DNA of 64,000 bases from Microlunatus sp. Gsoil 973 (GTDB taxonomy: Bacteria > Actinomycetota > Actinomycetes > Propionibacteriales > Propionibacteriaceae): NCBI RefSeq assembly GCF_009707365.1, contig NZ_CP046122.1, positions 62,001 through 126,000 on the forward strand. The letters run 5' to 3'. A model generated the notes under the pieces. The model did no database searches. It saw nothing but the letters and a program-made list of their open reading frames with translations, and was not told the DNA's origin. The translations under genes were made by a program, and so were the position numbers. Numbering within the stretch: the first letter of the stretch is position 1; each line of letters opens with the position of its first letter. Below are positions 19,070 through 28,057 of the stretch, piece after piece.

Positions 19070-19924
19070 GTGAGACCGGACAGCGATCCACCCCAGGCCC
19101 GGGCGCCGATCGGGATTTTCGACTCCGGGTTCGGCGGACTCACCGTCGCCCGTGCGGTGATGGACCAGCTGCCCAACGAGGACGTCATCTATCTGGGTGA
19201 CACCGCCCGCGCGCCGTACGGCGAGCAGTCGATCGCCGACGTCCGCGAATTCACCATGGAGTGCCTGGACCACCTGGTCGACCTTGGCGTCAAGGCCCTG
19301 GTGATCGCCTGCAACTCCGGAAGTGCCGCCACCCTCCGCGACGCCCGGGAGCGATACTCGGTGCCGGTCGTCGAGGTGATCCTGCCGGCCGCCCGGCGGG
19401 CGGTGGCAACCACCCGCAACGGCCGGATCGGAGTGATCTGCACTGAGGCGACCGCGACCTCGATGGCCTACGACGACGCCTTCGCCGTCGCGCCAGGAGT
19501 GCAGCTGTTCACCGTGGCCTGCCCGAAGTTCGTTCCCTACGTCGAGGCCGGGATCACCGGGGGTCCGGAACTGCTGGCCGATGCCGAGGCCTACCTGCGC
19601 CCGTTGAAGGCGGCCGGCATCGACACTCTCGTGCTGGGCTGCACGCACTATCCGCTGCTCACCGGTGTCCTCGGCATCGTGCTCGGCGACGACGTAGCGC
19701 TGGTGTCCAGCGCCGCCGCCTGTGCGGACAGCGTCTATTCGGTGCTCACCCGGGCGGGACTGGCCCACGACGAGCCGCGCGAGGCACGACACACTTTTCT
19801 CACCACCGGCAACCCGGAATCGTTCTCCCGGCTCGGTCGACGACTGTTGCCGGATCTGATCACCGATGTCATCCAGTTCAGCGAACCCTGGAAGGGGGAT
19901 TGGAGGGAACGAGCGTGGAGCTGA
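19070..19924 (+). CDS. murI: glutamate racemase
   Basis: MurI makes D-glutamate for peptidoglycan. The 284-residue protein has IGIFDSGFGGLTVARAV at the start, the two catalytic cysteines in VIACNSGSAATL and LVLGCTHYPLL, and YLGDTARAPYG. The start is GTG. The 3' end overlaps the next gene by 10 bases. The order murI, MBL hydrolase, rph, rdgB is the same as in M. tuberculosis Rv1338-Rv1341, so the four are probably co-transcribed. Confidence 0.95.
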   Translation: MRPDSDPPQARAPIGIFDSGFGGLTVARAVMDQLPNEDVIYLGDTARAPYGEQSIADVREFTMECLDHLVDLGVKALVIACNSGSAATLRDARERYSVPVVEVILPAARRAVATTRNGRIGVICTEATATSMAYDDAFAVAPGVQLFTVACPKFVPYVEAGITGGPELLADAEAYLRPLKAAGIDTLVLGCTHYPLLTGVLGIVLGDDVALVSSAAACADSVYSVLTRAGLAHDEPREARHTFLTTGNPESFSRLGRRLLPDLITDVIQFSEPWKGDWRERAWS

Positions 19925-20718
19925 CCGTCATCGGCTGCAGTGGCTCGATCAGCGGCCCACTGTCGCCCGCGTCGAGCTACCTGGTGACCGCGCCGCATGG
20001 GGGCCGTTCCTTCTCGCTGCTCGTCGATCTCGGACCCGGATCGCTCGGCGCGCTGTACGGACTGATCGATCCCAGCCGGATCGACGCCATCGCGATCAGC
20101 CACCTGCATCCCGATCACTGCATCGACCTGTGCGGTTTCCACGTCGCCTCACGGTATGCACCGAACGCCCCCTGGGATCCGGTCGATCTGTACGGGCCGC
20201 CGGGCACCCTCGAGCGGATCCGTCGCGCCTACGATCCCAGCCTCGACAACAGTGATGCCGAGGATCTGACGGCCAGCTTCACCCCACATGCCTGGCAGCC
20301 CAGCCAGCAGGTCGGTCCGTTCCTGATCACCACCGCGATGATGAGCCACCCGGTTCCGACCTACGGAATGCGCATCGAGGCCGGCGGCGAAGTCCTGGCC
20401 TATTCGGCCGACACCGGGCCGACCCAGGCCCTGGTCGACCTTGCTCGCGGCGCCGACCTGCTATTGGCCGAGGCCTCCTTCCTCGACGGCGAGGCCAATC
20501 CGTCCGGCCTGCACCTGACCGGCTCCCAGACCGGTGATCATGCACAGGCCGCCGGGGTGTCGGCGTTGGTGATCACCCACGTCCCGCCGTGGTACGACAC
20601 CGAACAGGTGCTCACCGCGGCCCGGGAGCATTTCGACGGGCCGGTCGAGGCCGCCCGCCCCGGGATGATCAGGCGGGTCGGCGGGACCGAACGGGTCGGC
20701 GTCGCCGGCGGTGATTAG
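19915..20718 (+). CDS. MBL-fold metallohydrolase (Rv1339-type)
   Basis: A 267-residue metallo-beta-lactamase-fold protein. [12 protein letters not shown] is the HxHxDH metal motif, and [21 protein letters not shown] and [11 protein letters not shown] supply the later ligands. Its position between murI and rph matches Rv1339, reported as an atypical cyclic-nucleotide phosphodiesterase in mycobacteria. I infer the same activity only from position and fold. GTG 19915 lies in the murI end and starts at [10 protein letters not shown], the first beta strand. Confidence 0.88.
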   Translation: MELTVIGCSGSISGPLSPASSYLVTAPHGGRSFSLLVDLGPGSLGALYGLIDPSRIDAIAISHLHPDHCIDLCGFHVASRYAPNAPWDPVDLYGPPGTLERIRRAYDPSLDNSDAEDLTASFTPHAWQPSQQVGPFLITTAMMSHPVPTYGMRIEAGGEVLAYSADTGPTQALVDLARGADLLLAEASFLDGEANPSGLHLTGSQTGDHAQAAGVSALVITHVPPWYDTEQVLTAAREHFDGPVEAARPGMIRRVGGTERVGVAGGD

Positions 20719-20728
20719 GGTTGCCGGC

Positions 20729-21469
20729 ATGACCCAGACTCCCGGATCCGGACCACGCGCGGACGGCCGCGCCTACGACCAACTGCGCAAGGTGCGTTTC
20801 ACTCGCGGTTGGCTGGATGCTGCCGAGGGTTCGGTGCTGGTCGAGTTCGGCAAGACCCGGGTGCTGGTCGCGGCCAGCGTGACCGAAGGCGTGCCGCGCT
20901 GGCGCAAGGGCTCCGGGCTGGGCTGGGTGACCAGCGAGTACGCGATGTTGCCGCGGGCGACCAACACGCGCAGCGACCGGGAGTCGATCAAGGGCCGGGT
21001 CGGCGGCCGGACCCACGAGATCAGCCGCCTGATCGGGCGCAGTCTGCGCGCGGTGATCGACTACAAGGCGCTGGGGGAGAACACGATCGTCCTGGACTGT
21101 GACGTGTTGCAGGCCGACGGCGGCACCCGGACCGCCTCGATCACCGGCGCCTACGTCGCACTCAGCGACGCGGTCAGCTGGCTGCGGAACCGTGGCGCGT
21201 TGGCCGGTGAGCCGCTGACCGGATCGGTGTCGGCGATCTCGGTCGGCGTTGTCGGCGGTGTGCCGATGCTCGACCTGGCCTACACCGAAGATTCGGTGGC
21301 CGACACCGACATGAACGTCGTGATGAGCGGCAGCGGCGACTTCATCGAGGTGCAGGGCACGGCCGAGGGTGCGCCCTTCGACCGGGACACGCTGAACCAG
21401 CTGCTCGACCTGGCTGCCGGTGGGTGCACGACCCTGGCAGAGCTGCAGCGGGCGGCGCTGGCCGGCTGA
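20729..21469 (+). CDS. rph: ribonuclease PH
   Basis: RNase PH trims tRNA 3' ends by phosphorolysis. The 246-residue protein contains [55 protein letters not shown] and [13 protein letters not shown], the conserved phosphate- and RNA-binding segments. ATG 20729 is preferred to the upstream ATG at 20711, which falls inside the preceding gene. The stop overlaps the rdgB start (TGATG), suggesting coupled translation. Confidence 0.95.
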   Translation: MTQTPGSGPRADGRAYDQLRKVRFTRGWLDAAEGSVLVEFGKTRVLVAASVTEGVPRWRKGSGLGWVTSEYAMLPRATNTRSDRESIKGRVGGRTHEISRLIGRSLRAVIDYKALGENTIVLDCDVLQADGGTRTASITGAYVALSDAVSWLRNRGALAGEPLTGSVSAISVGVVGGVPMLDLAYTEDSVADTDMNVVMSGSGDFIEVQGTAEGAPFDRDTLNQLLDLAAGGCTTLAELQRAALAG

Positions 21470-22125
21470 TGCCGTACGAGATCCTGCTGGCGACCAACAA
21501 CGCCAAGAAACTGACCGAACTGCGGCGTATCGTCGCCGAGAATCCGGCCGCCCGGGAGCTCGGCATCACCGTACGCAGCCTGGCCGACTTCCCGGCCTAC
21601 GCCGAGCCCGCCGAGACCCAGACCACCTTCGAGGGCAACGCCCTGATCAAGGCCCGGGCCGGTGTCGCGGCGACCGGGTTGGCGACGATGGCCGACGACT
21701 CCGGGCTGGCGGTTGACATACTGAACGGGATGCCCGGAGTCCGCTCGGCGCGCTGGTCGGGTCCGAACGCCACCGACGAGTCCAACAACGCGTTGCTGCT
21801 CAAGCAACTGCACGACGTGCCGGACGACGCCCGGACGGCGCAGTTCGTCAGCGCCGTCGCCCTGGTGTTGCCGGACGGCCGCGAGTTCGTCCGACACGGC
21901 GTGATGCCGGGTCGGCTGCTCACCGAGCTGCGAGGAGATAATGGCTTCGGCTACGACCCGATGTTCGTCGCCGACGCGACCCTGGCGCGCGGGGAGCAAC
22001 TCAGCAACGGCGAGTTGGGTGCGGAGCAGAAGGACGCGATCAGTCATCGCGGAATCGCGGTGCGGGCGGTGGTCGACGTACTGGTGAAGAGCATCGGGCG
22101 GCGCGAGGAAGGCAACGAGGAATGA
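21469..22125 (+). CDS. rdgB: RdgB/HAM1 non-canonical purine NTP pyrophosphatase
   Basis: The enzyme removes dITP and XTP from the nucleotide pool. The 218-residue protein begins [17 protein letters not shown] (substrate phosphate loop) and has [23 protein letters not shown] with the metal-binding acids, and [11 protein letters not shown] and [11 protein letters not shown]. The start overlaps the rph stop by one base and the stop overlaps the thyA ATG by 4 bases, so rph-rdgB-thyA look like one coupled transcript. Confidence 0.95.
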   Translation: MPYEILLATNNAKKLTELRRIVAENPAARELGITVRSLADFPAYAEPAETQTTFEGNALIKARAGVAATGLATMADDSGLAVDILNGMPGVRSARWSGPNATDESNNALLLKQLHDVPDDARTAQFVSAVALVLPDGREFVRHGVMPGRLLTELRGDNGFGYDPMFVADATLARGEQLSNGELGAEQKDAISHRGIAVRAVVDVLVKSIGRREEGNEE

Positions 22126-22933
22126 AGACCTATCTGGACCTGCTGGACCACGTGCTGACCACCGGCACCCGCAAGGGCGACCGAACCGGCACCGGCACGC
22201 TGAGCGTCTTCGGTTACCAGATGCGCTTCAACCTCAACGACGGCTTCCCGCTGCTCACCACCAAGAAGATCCACACCCGGTCGGTCTTCGGCGAACTGCT
22301 CTGGTTCCTGCGCGGCGAGACCAACATCAAGTGGCTGCAGGAGAACGGCATCACCATCTGGGACGAATGGGCAGATGAGGGGGGTGAGCTCGGCCCGGTC
22401 TACGGCTACCAGTGGCGCAGCTGGCCCGATCCGATCGCCGCGGAGAACGGCGAGCCGGAATCCCATGATCAGATCACCAAGGTGATCGACTCCATCCGCC
22501 GCAACCCGGATTCCCGCCGGCACATCGTCAGCGCCTGGAACGTCGCCGAGATCGACCACATGGCCCTGCCGCCCTGCCACACGCTGTTCCAGTTCTACGT
22601 CGCCGACGGCGGCTCTCCTGCCAGCTCTACCAACGGTCGGCCGACATCTTCCTCGGCGTGCCCTTCAACATCGCCTCCTACGCGCTGCTCACCCACCTGA
22701 TCGCCCAGGTGACCGGGCTCGGCGTCGGCGACTTCGTCCACACCCTCGGCGACGCCCACCTCTACCTCAACCACATCGACCAGGCCAAGAAGCAACTCAC
22801 CCGGACGCCGCGGCCGCTGCCAAAGTTGATCTTGAACCCGTCGGTCACGGCCATCGACGACTTCACCCTGGACGACATCGGCGTCGAGGGCTACGACCCG
22901 TATCCGGGCATCAAGGCACCGATCGCGGTCTGA
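22122..22933 (+). CDS. thyA: thymidylate synthase, frameshifted
   Basis: ThyA methylates dUMP to dTMP using methylene-tetrahydrofolate. The first frame contains [18 protein letters not shown] and the catalytic Cys152 in [12 protein letters not shown]. The second frame continues with [19 protein letters not shown] and ends normally at KAPIAV. The break is at 22609-22613: one missing C turns the expected DGRLSCQLY into DGGSPAS. With that base restored the protein has about 270 residues, the usual length. The gene is followed by folA, its metabolic partner. A dead thyA would need thymidine or ThyX, so a read error is the likelier cause. Confidence 0.92.
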
Positions 22934-22955
22934 CGTCGAGGAGACACCACCATCG

Positions 22956-23438
22956 ATGCCTGAGATCGTCGCGATCGCCGCGGTCGCCCGAAACGGGGTG
23001 ATCGGCGCCGGGGGAGCGATCCCGTGGCACGTTCCCGGAGACCTACCGCGCTTCAAACGGCTCACCAAGGGTCACGTGTTGATCATGGGCCGGAAGACCT
23101 ACGAATCCATCGGACGCCCACTGCCCGGCCGGAGCACGATCGTGATCACTCGCAATCCCGCCTGGGGTGCGGATGGTGTCGAGGTCGTCGGGTCGGTGGA
23201 CCGCGCGATCACCCGGGCCCAACAGATCGACCCCGACGGGCCGGTCTTCATCGCCGGCGGCGGCGACATCTATCGCGCCGCTCTGGTTCGGACCGACCGA
23301 CTCGAGATCACCGAGGTCGACCTGGCGCCGCGCGGTGACGCCACCTTCCCGGCAATCGACGCCGATCAGTGGGTGCAGACCGGCCGCGACGACGACCACG
23401 ACGGCTTCGCCTGGGTGAGCTACACCCGTCGGGTGTGA
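22956..23438 (+). CDS. folA: dihydrofolate reductase
   Basis: DHFR regenerates tetrahydrofolate after the ThyA reaction, using NADPH. The 160-residue protein has [21 protein letters not shown] with the substrate-loop Trp, [29 protein letters not shown] and [13 protein letters not shown]. The length is standard. The start is 22 bases behind thyA, so the pair is an operon. Confidence 0.95.
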   Translation: MPEIVAIAAVARNGVIGAGGAIPWHVPGDLPRFKRLTKGHVLIMGRKTYESIGRPLPGRSTIVITRNPAWGADGVEVVGSVDRAITRAQQIDPDGPVFIAGGGDIYRAALVRTDRLEITEVDLAPRGDATFPAIDADQWVQTGRDDDHDGFAWVSYTRRV

Positions 23439-23559
23439 AGAACTGTTGCCGGACGGCAACCGGGACGCGCCGCCAAGGTCAGGAACCTGGCAACAACCTG
23501 CCTTTAGGGTGATCGTCGAACGCCCAAACACGGGGCGCAGACAACGTAAGGAGCTGGTC

Positions 23560-24318
23560 ATGGATTCATCCACTCCTGCTGCCCGGATCGGTGCGGAGTT
23601 CCTGGGTACGTTCTGGCTGGTGTTCGGCGGCTGCGGCGCCGCGATCCTGGCCGGCGTCGTACTGAGTCCGGACAAGGTGCCGGTGGGCATCGGTTACCTC
23701 GGGGTGGCCCTGGCGTTCGGCCTCACCGTCCTGACCATGGCGTTCGCCGTCGGTCACGTGTCCGGCGGGCACTTCAACCCCGCCGTCACGGTCGGCCTCG
23801 CGGTCGCCAAGCGGATCGAGTGGAGATGGGTGCCCAGCTACATCATCACCCAGATCGTCGCCGCCAGTGCCGCAGGCGCAGTGCTCTGGGTCATCGCCAA
23901 CGGCAAGGACGGCTTCAGCGCGGTGGACAGCGGCTTCGCCAGCAACGGCTACGGCGACCGGTCGCCGGGCGGCTACTCCCTACTGGCCTGTGCGATCGTC
24001 GAGATCGTCCTCACCGCGTTCTTCCTCTACGTCATCCTCGGCGCAACCGACGACCGCGCGCCGAAGGGTTTCGCGCCGATCGCCATCGGCCTGTCCCTGA
24101 CGCTGATCCACCTGGTCGGCATCCCGGTCACCAACACCTCGGTCAACCCGGCACGTTCACTCGGCGTCGCCTGGTTCGCCGGCGGGCCGGCACTGGCCCA
24201 GGTGTGGTTGTTCATCGTCGCGCCCGTCGTCGGTGCGGCGATCGCCGGCTTCAGCTACGCCGCGATCACCGGGGCGGACAAGCTCGAGGTCGACGAGGGC
24301 GTCGCGAACAATCCGTGA
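23560..24318 (+). CDS. aqpZ: aquaporin (AqpZ-like)
   Basis: A 252-residue MIP channel with six membrane helices and both NPA boxes ([21 protein letters not shown]). The small-pore water-channel pattern with TSVNPARS, and the absence of the glycerol-facilitator Asp after the second NPA, favour a water channel. ATG 23560 has AAGGAG about 5 bases upstream and begins at the first helix. The open frame from 23446 is not needed. Confidence 0.92.
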   Translation: MDSSTPAARIGAEFLGTFWLVFGGCGAAILAGVVLSPDKVPVGIGYLGVALAFGLTVLTMAFAVGHVSGGHFNPAVTVGLAVAKRIEWRWVPSYIITQIVAASAAGAVLWVIANGKDGFSAVDSGFASNGYGDRSPGGYSLLACAIVEIVLTAFFLYVILGATDDRAPKGFAPIAIGLSLTLIHLVGIPVTNTSVNPARSLGVAWFAGGPALAQVWLFIVAPVVGAAIAGFSYAAITGADKLEVDEGVANNP

Positions 24319-24343
24319 CCCCGCGGCTACACGTCGTTCACGG

Positions 24344-24424
24344 TGCCGGAGGCGGGACTTGAACCCGCACGCCTGAGGCACAGCATCCTAAGTGCTGCGT
24401 GTCTGCCAATTCCACCACTCCGGC
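24344..24424 (-). tRNA. tRNA-Leu (anticodon UAG)
   Basis: Read on the minus strand, the acceptor arms GCCGGAG and CTCCGGC pair fully. The anticodon stem CAGCA/TGCTG closes the loop CTTAGGA, giving anticodon TAG, and GGTTCAAGTCC forms the T arm. A short variable arm fits a class II tRNA. CCA is not encoded. Confidence 0.95.
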
Positions 24425-24468
24425 CGGCCCGGACATTCTAGGGTCTTGGCCGGCCGGAGCCTCGGCGG

Positions 24469-24948
24469 TCAGTCGGTGCTGATCCTCTGCCGGGCCGAAT
24501 TCGACCGTCCGGTGACCGGTCGCAGCGCGGTCGCCCTGGCCAGTCCCTGCAACGGCGTGCTGACGTAGATGGACTCGGCCCGGCTGACCTCGAAGGTCTC
24601 GTGCCAGACCCCGACGGCGCCGGCCGCCTTCCGACTCCTCCGGTTGTACGCCGCCCAGGCCGGACGATGCCCCGGGGCGCCGGCATAGGCGTACAGCTTG
24701 TCCAGACTGCTCCAGTACTGCACCAGCCAGGGCCCGCGCGGATGGAAGACGAACCGGTAACCGAGCAGCCCGGATTCCTTGTCCTCCGACAACTCCCGGA
24801 TCATCTTCGGCATTGCGGCGAAGACCGGCAGCCAGCGGTCGGGCCGCCACCACGCGTTGACGGTCATGCCGATCAGAAAGACCACCAGGTCGCCGTCCTT
24901 GCCGATCTCGTACTGATGGGTCATCCGTCCCGTGTTGATCGCAGCCAT
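24469..24948 (-). CDS. DUF4188 (monooxygenase-like) family protein
   Basis: A 159-residue protein with the DUF4188 layout: KDGDLVVFLIGMTVNAWWRP, LLGYRFVFHPRGPWLVQYW, and YNRRSRKAAGAVGVWHETFEV. The fold resembles dimeric alpha/beta-barrel monooxygenases, but no reaction has been assigned. ATG 24948 is preceded by GGGAGGGA at good distance. It is divergent from a MerR-family gene across a perfect palindrome, so that regulator probably controls it. Confidence 0.8.
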   Translation of the reverse strand: MAAINTGRMTHQYEIGKDGDLVVFLIGMTVNAWWRPDRWLPVFAAMPKMIRELSEDKESGLLGYRFVFHPRGPWLVQYWSSLDKLYAYAGAPGHRPAWAAYNRRSRKAAGAVGVWHETFEVSRAESIYVSTPLQGLARATALRPVTGRSNSARQRISTD

Positions 24949-24977
24949 GACGATCCCTCCCTGCATAATAGATACTA

Positions 24978-25001
24978 CTACTCTCCAATATTGGAGAGTA
25001 G
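24978..25001. promoter_or_regulatory. 24-bp perfect palindrome between DUF4188 and MerR genes
   Basis: The core CTCTCCAATATTGGAGAG is extended by TA and one C/G pair on each side, so 12 bases pair with 12. It lies in the short AT-rich gap between divergent genes, 30 bases before the DUF4188 start and 34 before the MerR start. A partial second copy (TAATATTG) follows at 25009. This is a likely operator for the adjacent regulator. Confidence 0.7.
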
Positions 25002-25034
25002 CACTGTCTAATATTGCGGATCAAGGAGTGAGGC

Positions 25035-25643
25035 GTGCGTATCTCGGAGCTGTCCCGGGCGAGCGGTGTGCCGACCGCGACGATCAAGTTCTATCTGCGC
25101 GAGGGGCTGCTGCACTCCGGCCAACTGACCTCGGCCACCCAGGCGCAGTACGACCAGAGCCACATCACGCGGCTCCGGCTGATCAGGGCGCTGGTCGGTC
25201 CGGCTCGGCTGTCGTTGGCGACAGCGAAGGCGGTTCTCGACGCGGTGGACCGGCCACCCGAATCACCGCTGGAACTGCTGGGTCGGGCGTCGGTCGCGCT
25301 GGCCGGGCGGAGTGGGGTTCCCGAGGATGCAGCGGCGCGGGAGTTGGTCGATCAACTCGGTTGGCAGATCGAATCCGGAACGCCGGCACTCGCCGATCTG
25401 GCTGCCGCGCTGCAGGCGATCGACGAGGCGCAGCTGCAGCTGATCGACGGCGGCGTCCGGCGATACGCCGAACTGATCCATCAGGTGGCGGTCGACGAGC
25501 TCAGCACCGTGCCGACCGATACGCCGGAGTCCGCGGTCCGACAGGCCGTTCTCGGCACGGTGTTGATCGAACCGCTACTGACCGCACTGCGCAGGTTGGC
25601 CCTGCAGGATGCCGCAGGGCGCCGCTTCGGGCCCGGCCGATGA
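25035..25643 (+). CDS. MerR family transcriptional regulator
   Basis: The N-terminus is a MerR winged-helix (MRISELSRASGVPTATIKF, then YLREGLLHSG and ITRLRLIRALVG). The remaining 120 residues are helical without a cysteine metal site, so the signal is probably an organic molecule. GTG 25035 has AAGGAG 7 bases upstream. The palindrome in front suggests that it represses or activates both itself and the DUF4188 gene. Confidence 0.85.
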   Translation: MRISELSRASGVPTATIKFYLREGLLHSGQLTSATQAQYDQSHITRLRLIRALVGPARLSLATAKAVLDAVDRPPESPLELLGRASVALAGRSGVPEDAAARELVDQLGWQIESGTPALADLAAALQAIDEAQLQLIDGGVRRYAELIHQVAVDELSTVPTDTPESAVRQAVLGTVLIEPLLTALRRLALQDAAGRRFGPGR

Positions 25644-25673
25644 TCGCTGGGGGCCACTCGTAGGATCACCGCC

Positions 25674-25943
25674 ATGATCGTCGTCGAACTCAGCTACACC
25701 ACGCCCAGCCCGGAGCGGGACCGGCTGCGCCCTGCCCATCGCGAACGGCTGAACACGCTGCGCGAACAGGGCAAGATCCTCGCCTCGGGGCCGTGGCCGG
25801 ACGACACCGGTGCCCTGGTGATCTTCACCACCGGGGTGGACGAGGCAAGGCAATTGATCGCCGAGGATCCGTACTTCCGGGCTGACGGGGTAGAGGTGGT
25901 GTCGGCGCGGGAGTGGAACATGGCCGTCGGGCCACGAGACTGA
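25674..25943 (+). CDS. YciI family protein
   Basis: An 89-residue YciI-like protein with the ferredoxin-like fold of the YCII/DGPF group: RPAHRERLNTLREQGKILAS, GPWPDDTGALVIF and DPYFRADGVEV, which include the conserved His and Asp. The biological role of small YciI proteins is mostly unknown. The stop touches the convergent peroxiredoxin gene. Confidence 0.85.
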   Translation: MIVVELSYTTPSPERDRLRPAHRERLNTLREQGKILASGPWPDDTGALVIFTTGVDEARQLIAEDPYFRADGVEVVSAREWNMAVGPRD

Positions 25944-26423
25944 TCAGACCGAGAGTTCCTTGCGCAGCTTGGCGACGTGGCCCTTGGCACGGACGTTGTA
26001 CTGGGCGACCGAGATGGTGCCTTTACCGGACTCGTCGACGTCGACGACGAACGTCGAGCGCAACACACCCTCGATGAGCTTGCCGTAGAGCAGCTTCTCC
26101 CCGTACGCCCCCCAGGCGGACAGGGTGGACCTGTCGGAGTCGGACAGCAGCGGAAAGCTGATGTGCTCCTTGTCCCGGAACTTCGCCAGCTTCTTGGGCT
26201 CGTCGGGCGAGATGCCGATGACACTGAGCCCAGCCGAACTGAGCTCGTCCATTGCAGCGGTGAAGTCGACGGCCTGGGTCGTACAGCCGGGGGTCATCGC
26301 CGCCGGATAGAAGTAGACGATGACCCGCTTGCCGGCGTAATCGGCCAGCGACACGGTGTTCCCGTCGGCGTCGGGCAGGCTGAAGGGCGGGGCTGCGTCC
26401 CCGTGGCTGAGGCGGTCGCTCAT
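25944..26423 (-). CDS. bcp: thioredoxin-dependent peroxiredoxin (Bcp/PrxQ)
   Basis: The enzyme reduces peroxides. The 159-residue protein has VIVYFYPAAMTPGCTTQAVDF with the peroxidatic Cys. The usual resolving Cys five residues later (as in E. coli PGCTVQAC) is Val here, so it should act as a 1-Cys type or use an external thiol. ATG 26423 begins MSDRLSHGDAAPPF, the normal family start. The long open frame up to 27122 is a GC artefact crossing DUF3618 on the other strand. Confidence 0.9.
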   Translation of the reverse strand: MSDRLSHGDAAPPFSLPDADGNTVSLADYAGKRVIVYFYPAAMTPGCTTQAVDFTAAMDELSSAGLSVIGISPDEPKKLAKFRDKEHISFPLLSDSDRSTLSAWGAYGEKLLYGKLIEGVLRSTFVVDVDESGKGTISVAQYNVRAKGHVAKLRKELSV

Positions 26424-26550
26424 GACGGAAACCATATCCGTGTACCCGGACACCTCGCGTCGCAGGATCGGGGTGGGGTACTCCGGGTGCAATAGGCTGA
26501 CCGACGCAGCCACTTCGACAGATCGCACGCCGACATCAGGAGAGGTCATC

Positions 26551-26877
26551 GTGACGGAGCCGACACCCAGCCGGGCCGCATCGAGCGGACCACGTACTCG
26601 CGCCCAGATCGAGGCCGACCTGGCAGCCAGCCGCGAGCGGCTCGCCTCATCCATCGAACGGCTGATCGACCAGGTGCACCCGCAGCGGGTCAAGGAGCGA
26701 CAGATCGAGTCCGCCAAATCCCTGGCCCGGGCCGAGCTGGACAACGTGCGGTCCCAGTTCTTCGCCTCCAACGGCGAGCTTCGGACCGCCCGGTTGGCGG
26801 CCATCGGTGGTGCAGTGGCAGGCTTTGTCACGTTTGTGCTTGTAGTCCGGAGGATCGTCCGGTCGACCGGCAAGTAG
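26551..26877 (+). CDS. DUF3618 family membrane-anchored protein
   Basis: A 108-residue protein. The DUF3618 signature RTRAQIEADLAASRERLASS sits near the N-terminus, followed by a charged helix and a C-terminal membrane segment (AAIGGAVAGFVTFVLVVRR). Such proteins are small membrane-associated helices of unknown role, common in Actinobacteria. GTG 26551 has AGGAGAGG in front. A GroES-like gene follows in the same direction. Confidence 0.85.
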   Translation: MTEPTPSRAASSGPRTRAQIEADLAASRERLASSIERLIDQVHPQRVKERQIESAKSLARAELDNVRSQFFASNGELRTARLAAIGGAVAGFVTFVLVVRRIVRSTGK

Positions 26878-26898
26878 AACCACCCTTGGGAGGAAGAG

Positions 26899-27267
26899 CT
26901 GTCTGCGTCCGCATCGCCAGGATCCGGGAACGCCGCACCCCTGGATACCGGCTCCGAACTGCCGATCCGGATGTTGCACGACCGGGTACTGGTTGCCCGG
27001 GAGAGCGAACCCGGCGAACGTCGTAGCGGCAGCGGGATCCTGATCCCGGCGACCGTCTCGATGAGCCGTCGGCTGGCCTGGGCGGAGGTGGTGGCCACCG
27101 GCGCCAGTGTTCGCGTGGTCAAGGTCGGAGACCGCGTGCTGTTCGATCCCGAGGAGAAGGCCGAGGTCGAGGTACGCGGCAGGGACTACATCCTGCTGCG
27201 CGAGCGCGACCTGCACGCCGTTGCCGCGGAACGCCTCAACGACGGCTCCACCGGGCTCTACCTCTGA
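26899..27267 (+). CDS. GroES-like co-chaperone family protein, probable CTG start
   Basis: The conserved core LPIRMLHDRVLVARE...GILIPATVSMSRRLAWAEVV...VGDRVLFDPEEKAEV is a Cpn10-fold protein found beside DUF3618 in Actinobacteria. It is not the main GroES, which would lie with GroEL. The first ATG (26971) cuts off LPIR, which homologues keep. GGAGG at 26889-26893 sits 5 bases before a CTG at 26899, and no ATG, GTG or TTG lies in frame between, so a CTG start is proposed. A base error in a GTG would look the same. Confidence 0.65.
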   Translation: MSASASPGSGNAAPLDTGSELPIRMLHDRVLVARESEPGERRSGSGILIPATVSMSRRLAWAEVVATGASVRVVKVGDRVLFDPEEKAEVEVRGRDYILLRERDLHAVAAERLNDGSTGLYL

Positions 27268-27295
27268 CCTGATCCGGGCACCGCCCCGGCGGCTG

Positions 27296-28048
27296 TCAAC
27301 CGGAGTGGTGGGGGGACCGCGGACGATCCGTGCGCATCTCCGGACCGCGATGCAGCGGCACCGACGGGAGCTCACCGACCTTCACCTCGACCGGCTGGTC
27401 GGAGCGGTTGAGGTAGCTGAGATCGGTGATCAGATCACGCCGTTCAGCCACCAGCTGCGCCTGCCTCCGGGTCTCCTCGTCGGCGTTCCTGGTGCGGATC
27501 CACTGCACCAGCCGGATGACCTGCTGCACGATGACGCTCGTGCAGACGGCGAAGGCGATCGCGATCACGATGCCCCAGAGCGGATGGCTGGCGACCTTGC
27601 CGCCGATGCTGCCGATGGTTGAGTAGATCAACGCCCACAGTCCGCAGGCGACGACGTCGTAGAGAACGAAGCGGCGGATCCGGTAGCGGCTCAGTCCGAG
27701 GGCGATGATCACAGGGGCACGGCCACCCGGAATCAGACGACCGGTGATGATCGCGCTGAATGCGTTTTGGTGCAGCCGGTCCTGGGCCTGCCGAACGCGA
27801 TCGGAATACTTGCGGCGGTGCAGCCAGCGGGTCAGCCGTCGGGCGCCGAGCCGGGCCTGGAGCAGCAGCAGAGTGTCACCGATCACCGACGCCGCCCAGG
27901 TGACCAGAAAGATCACGAAGACGTCCAACCGGGAGTGTGCGGCGAGCGCGGAACTGCCGCTGACCATTTCGCCGGTGGGCACGAAGGGGATCGCCGACCC
28001 GATGGCCACAGCCAGAAACAGCAGGATGTGCCCTCGAATCTGATCCAC
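27296..28048 (-). CDS. DedA family membrane protein
   Basis: A 250-residue SNARE-associated/DedA protein: PFVPTGEMVSGSSALA, GDTLLLLQARLGARRL, then GRLIPGGRAPVIIALGLSRY, the DedA signature with its conserved Arg and Gly, and two further helices. DedA proteins have been linked to undecaprenyl-phosphate or phospholipid transport. The substrate of this one is unknown. The charged C-terminal tail of about 60 residues is longer than in E. coli DedA. Confidence 0.85.
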   Translation of the reverse strand: MDQIRGHILLFLAVAIGSAIPFVPTGEMVSGSSALAAHSRLDVFVIFLVTWAASVIGDTLLLLQARLGARRLTRWLHRRKYSDRVRQAQDRLHQNAFSAIITGRLIPGGRAPVIIALGLSRYRIRRFVLYDVVACGLWALIYSTIGSIGGKVASHPLWGIVIAIAFAVCTSVIVQQVIRLVQWIRTRNADEETRRQAQLVAERRDLITDLSYLNRSDQPVEVKVGELPSVPLHRGPEMRTDRPRSPHHSG

Positions 28049-28057
28049 GGCGTGATT

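Noticed and set aside
26424-27122. N-terminal extension of the peroxiredoxin frame
   Set aside because: It lies antisense to DUF3618 and the GroES-like gene, and peroxiredoxins start at the chosen ATG.
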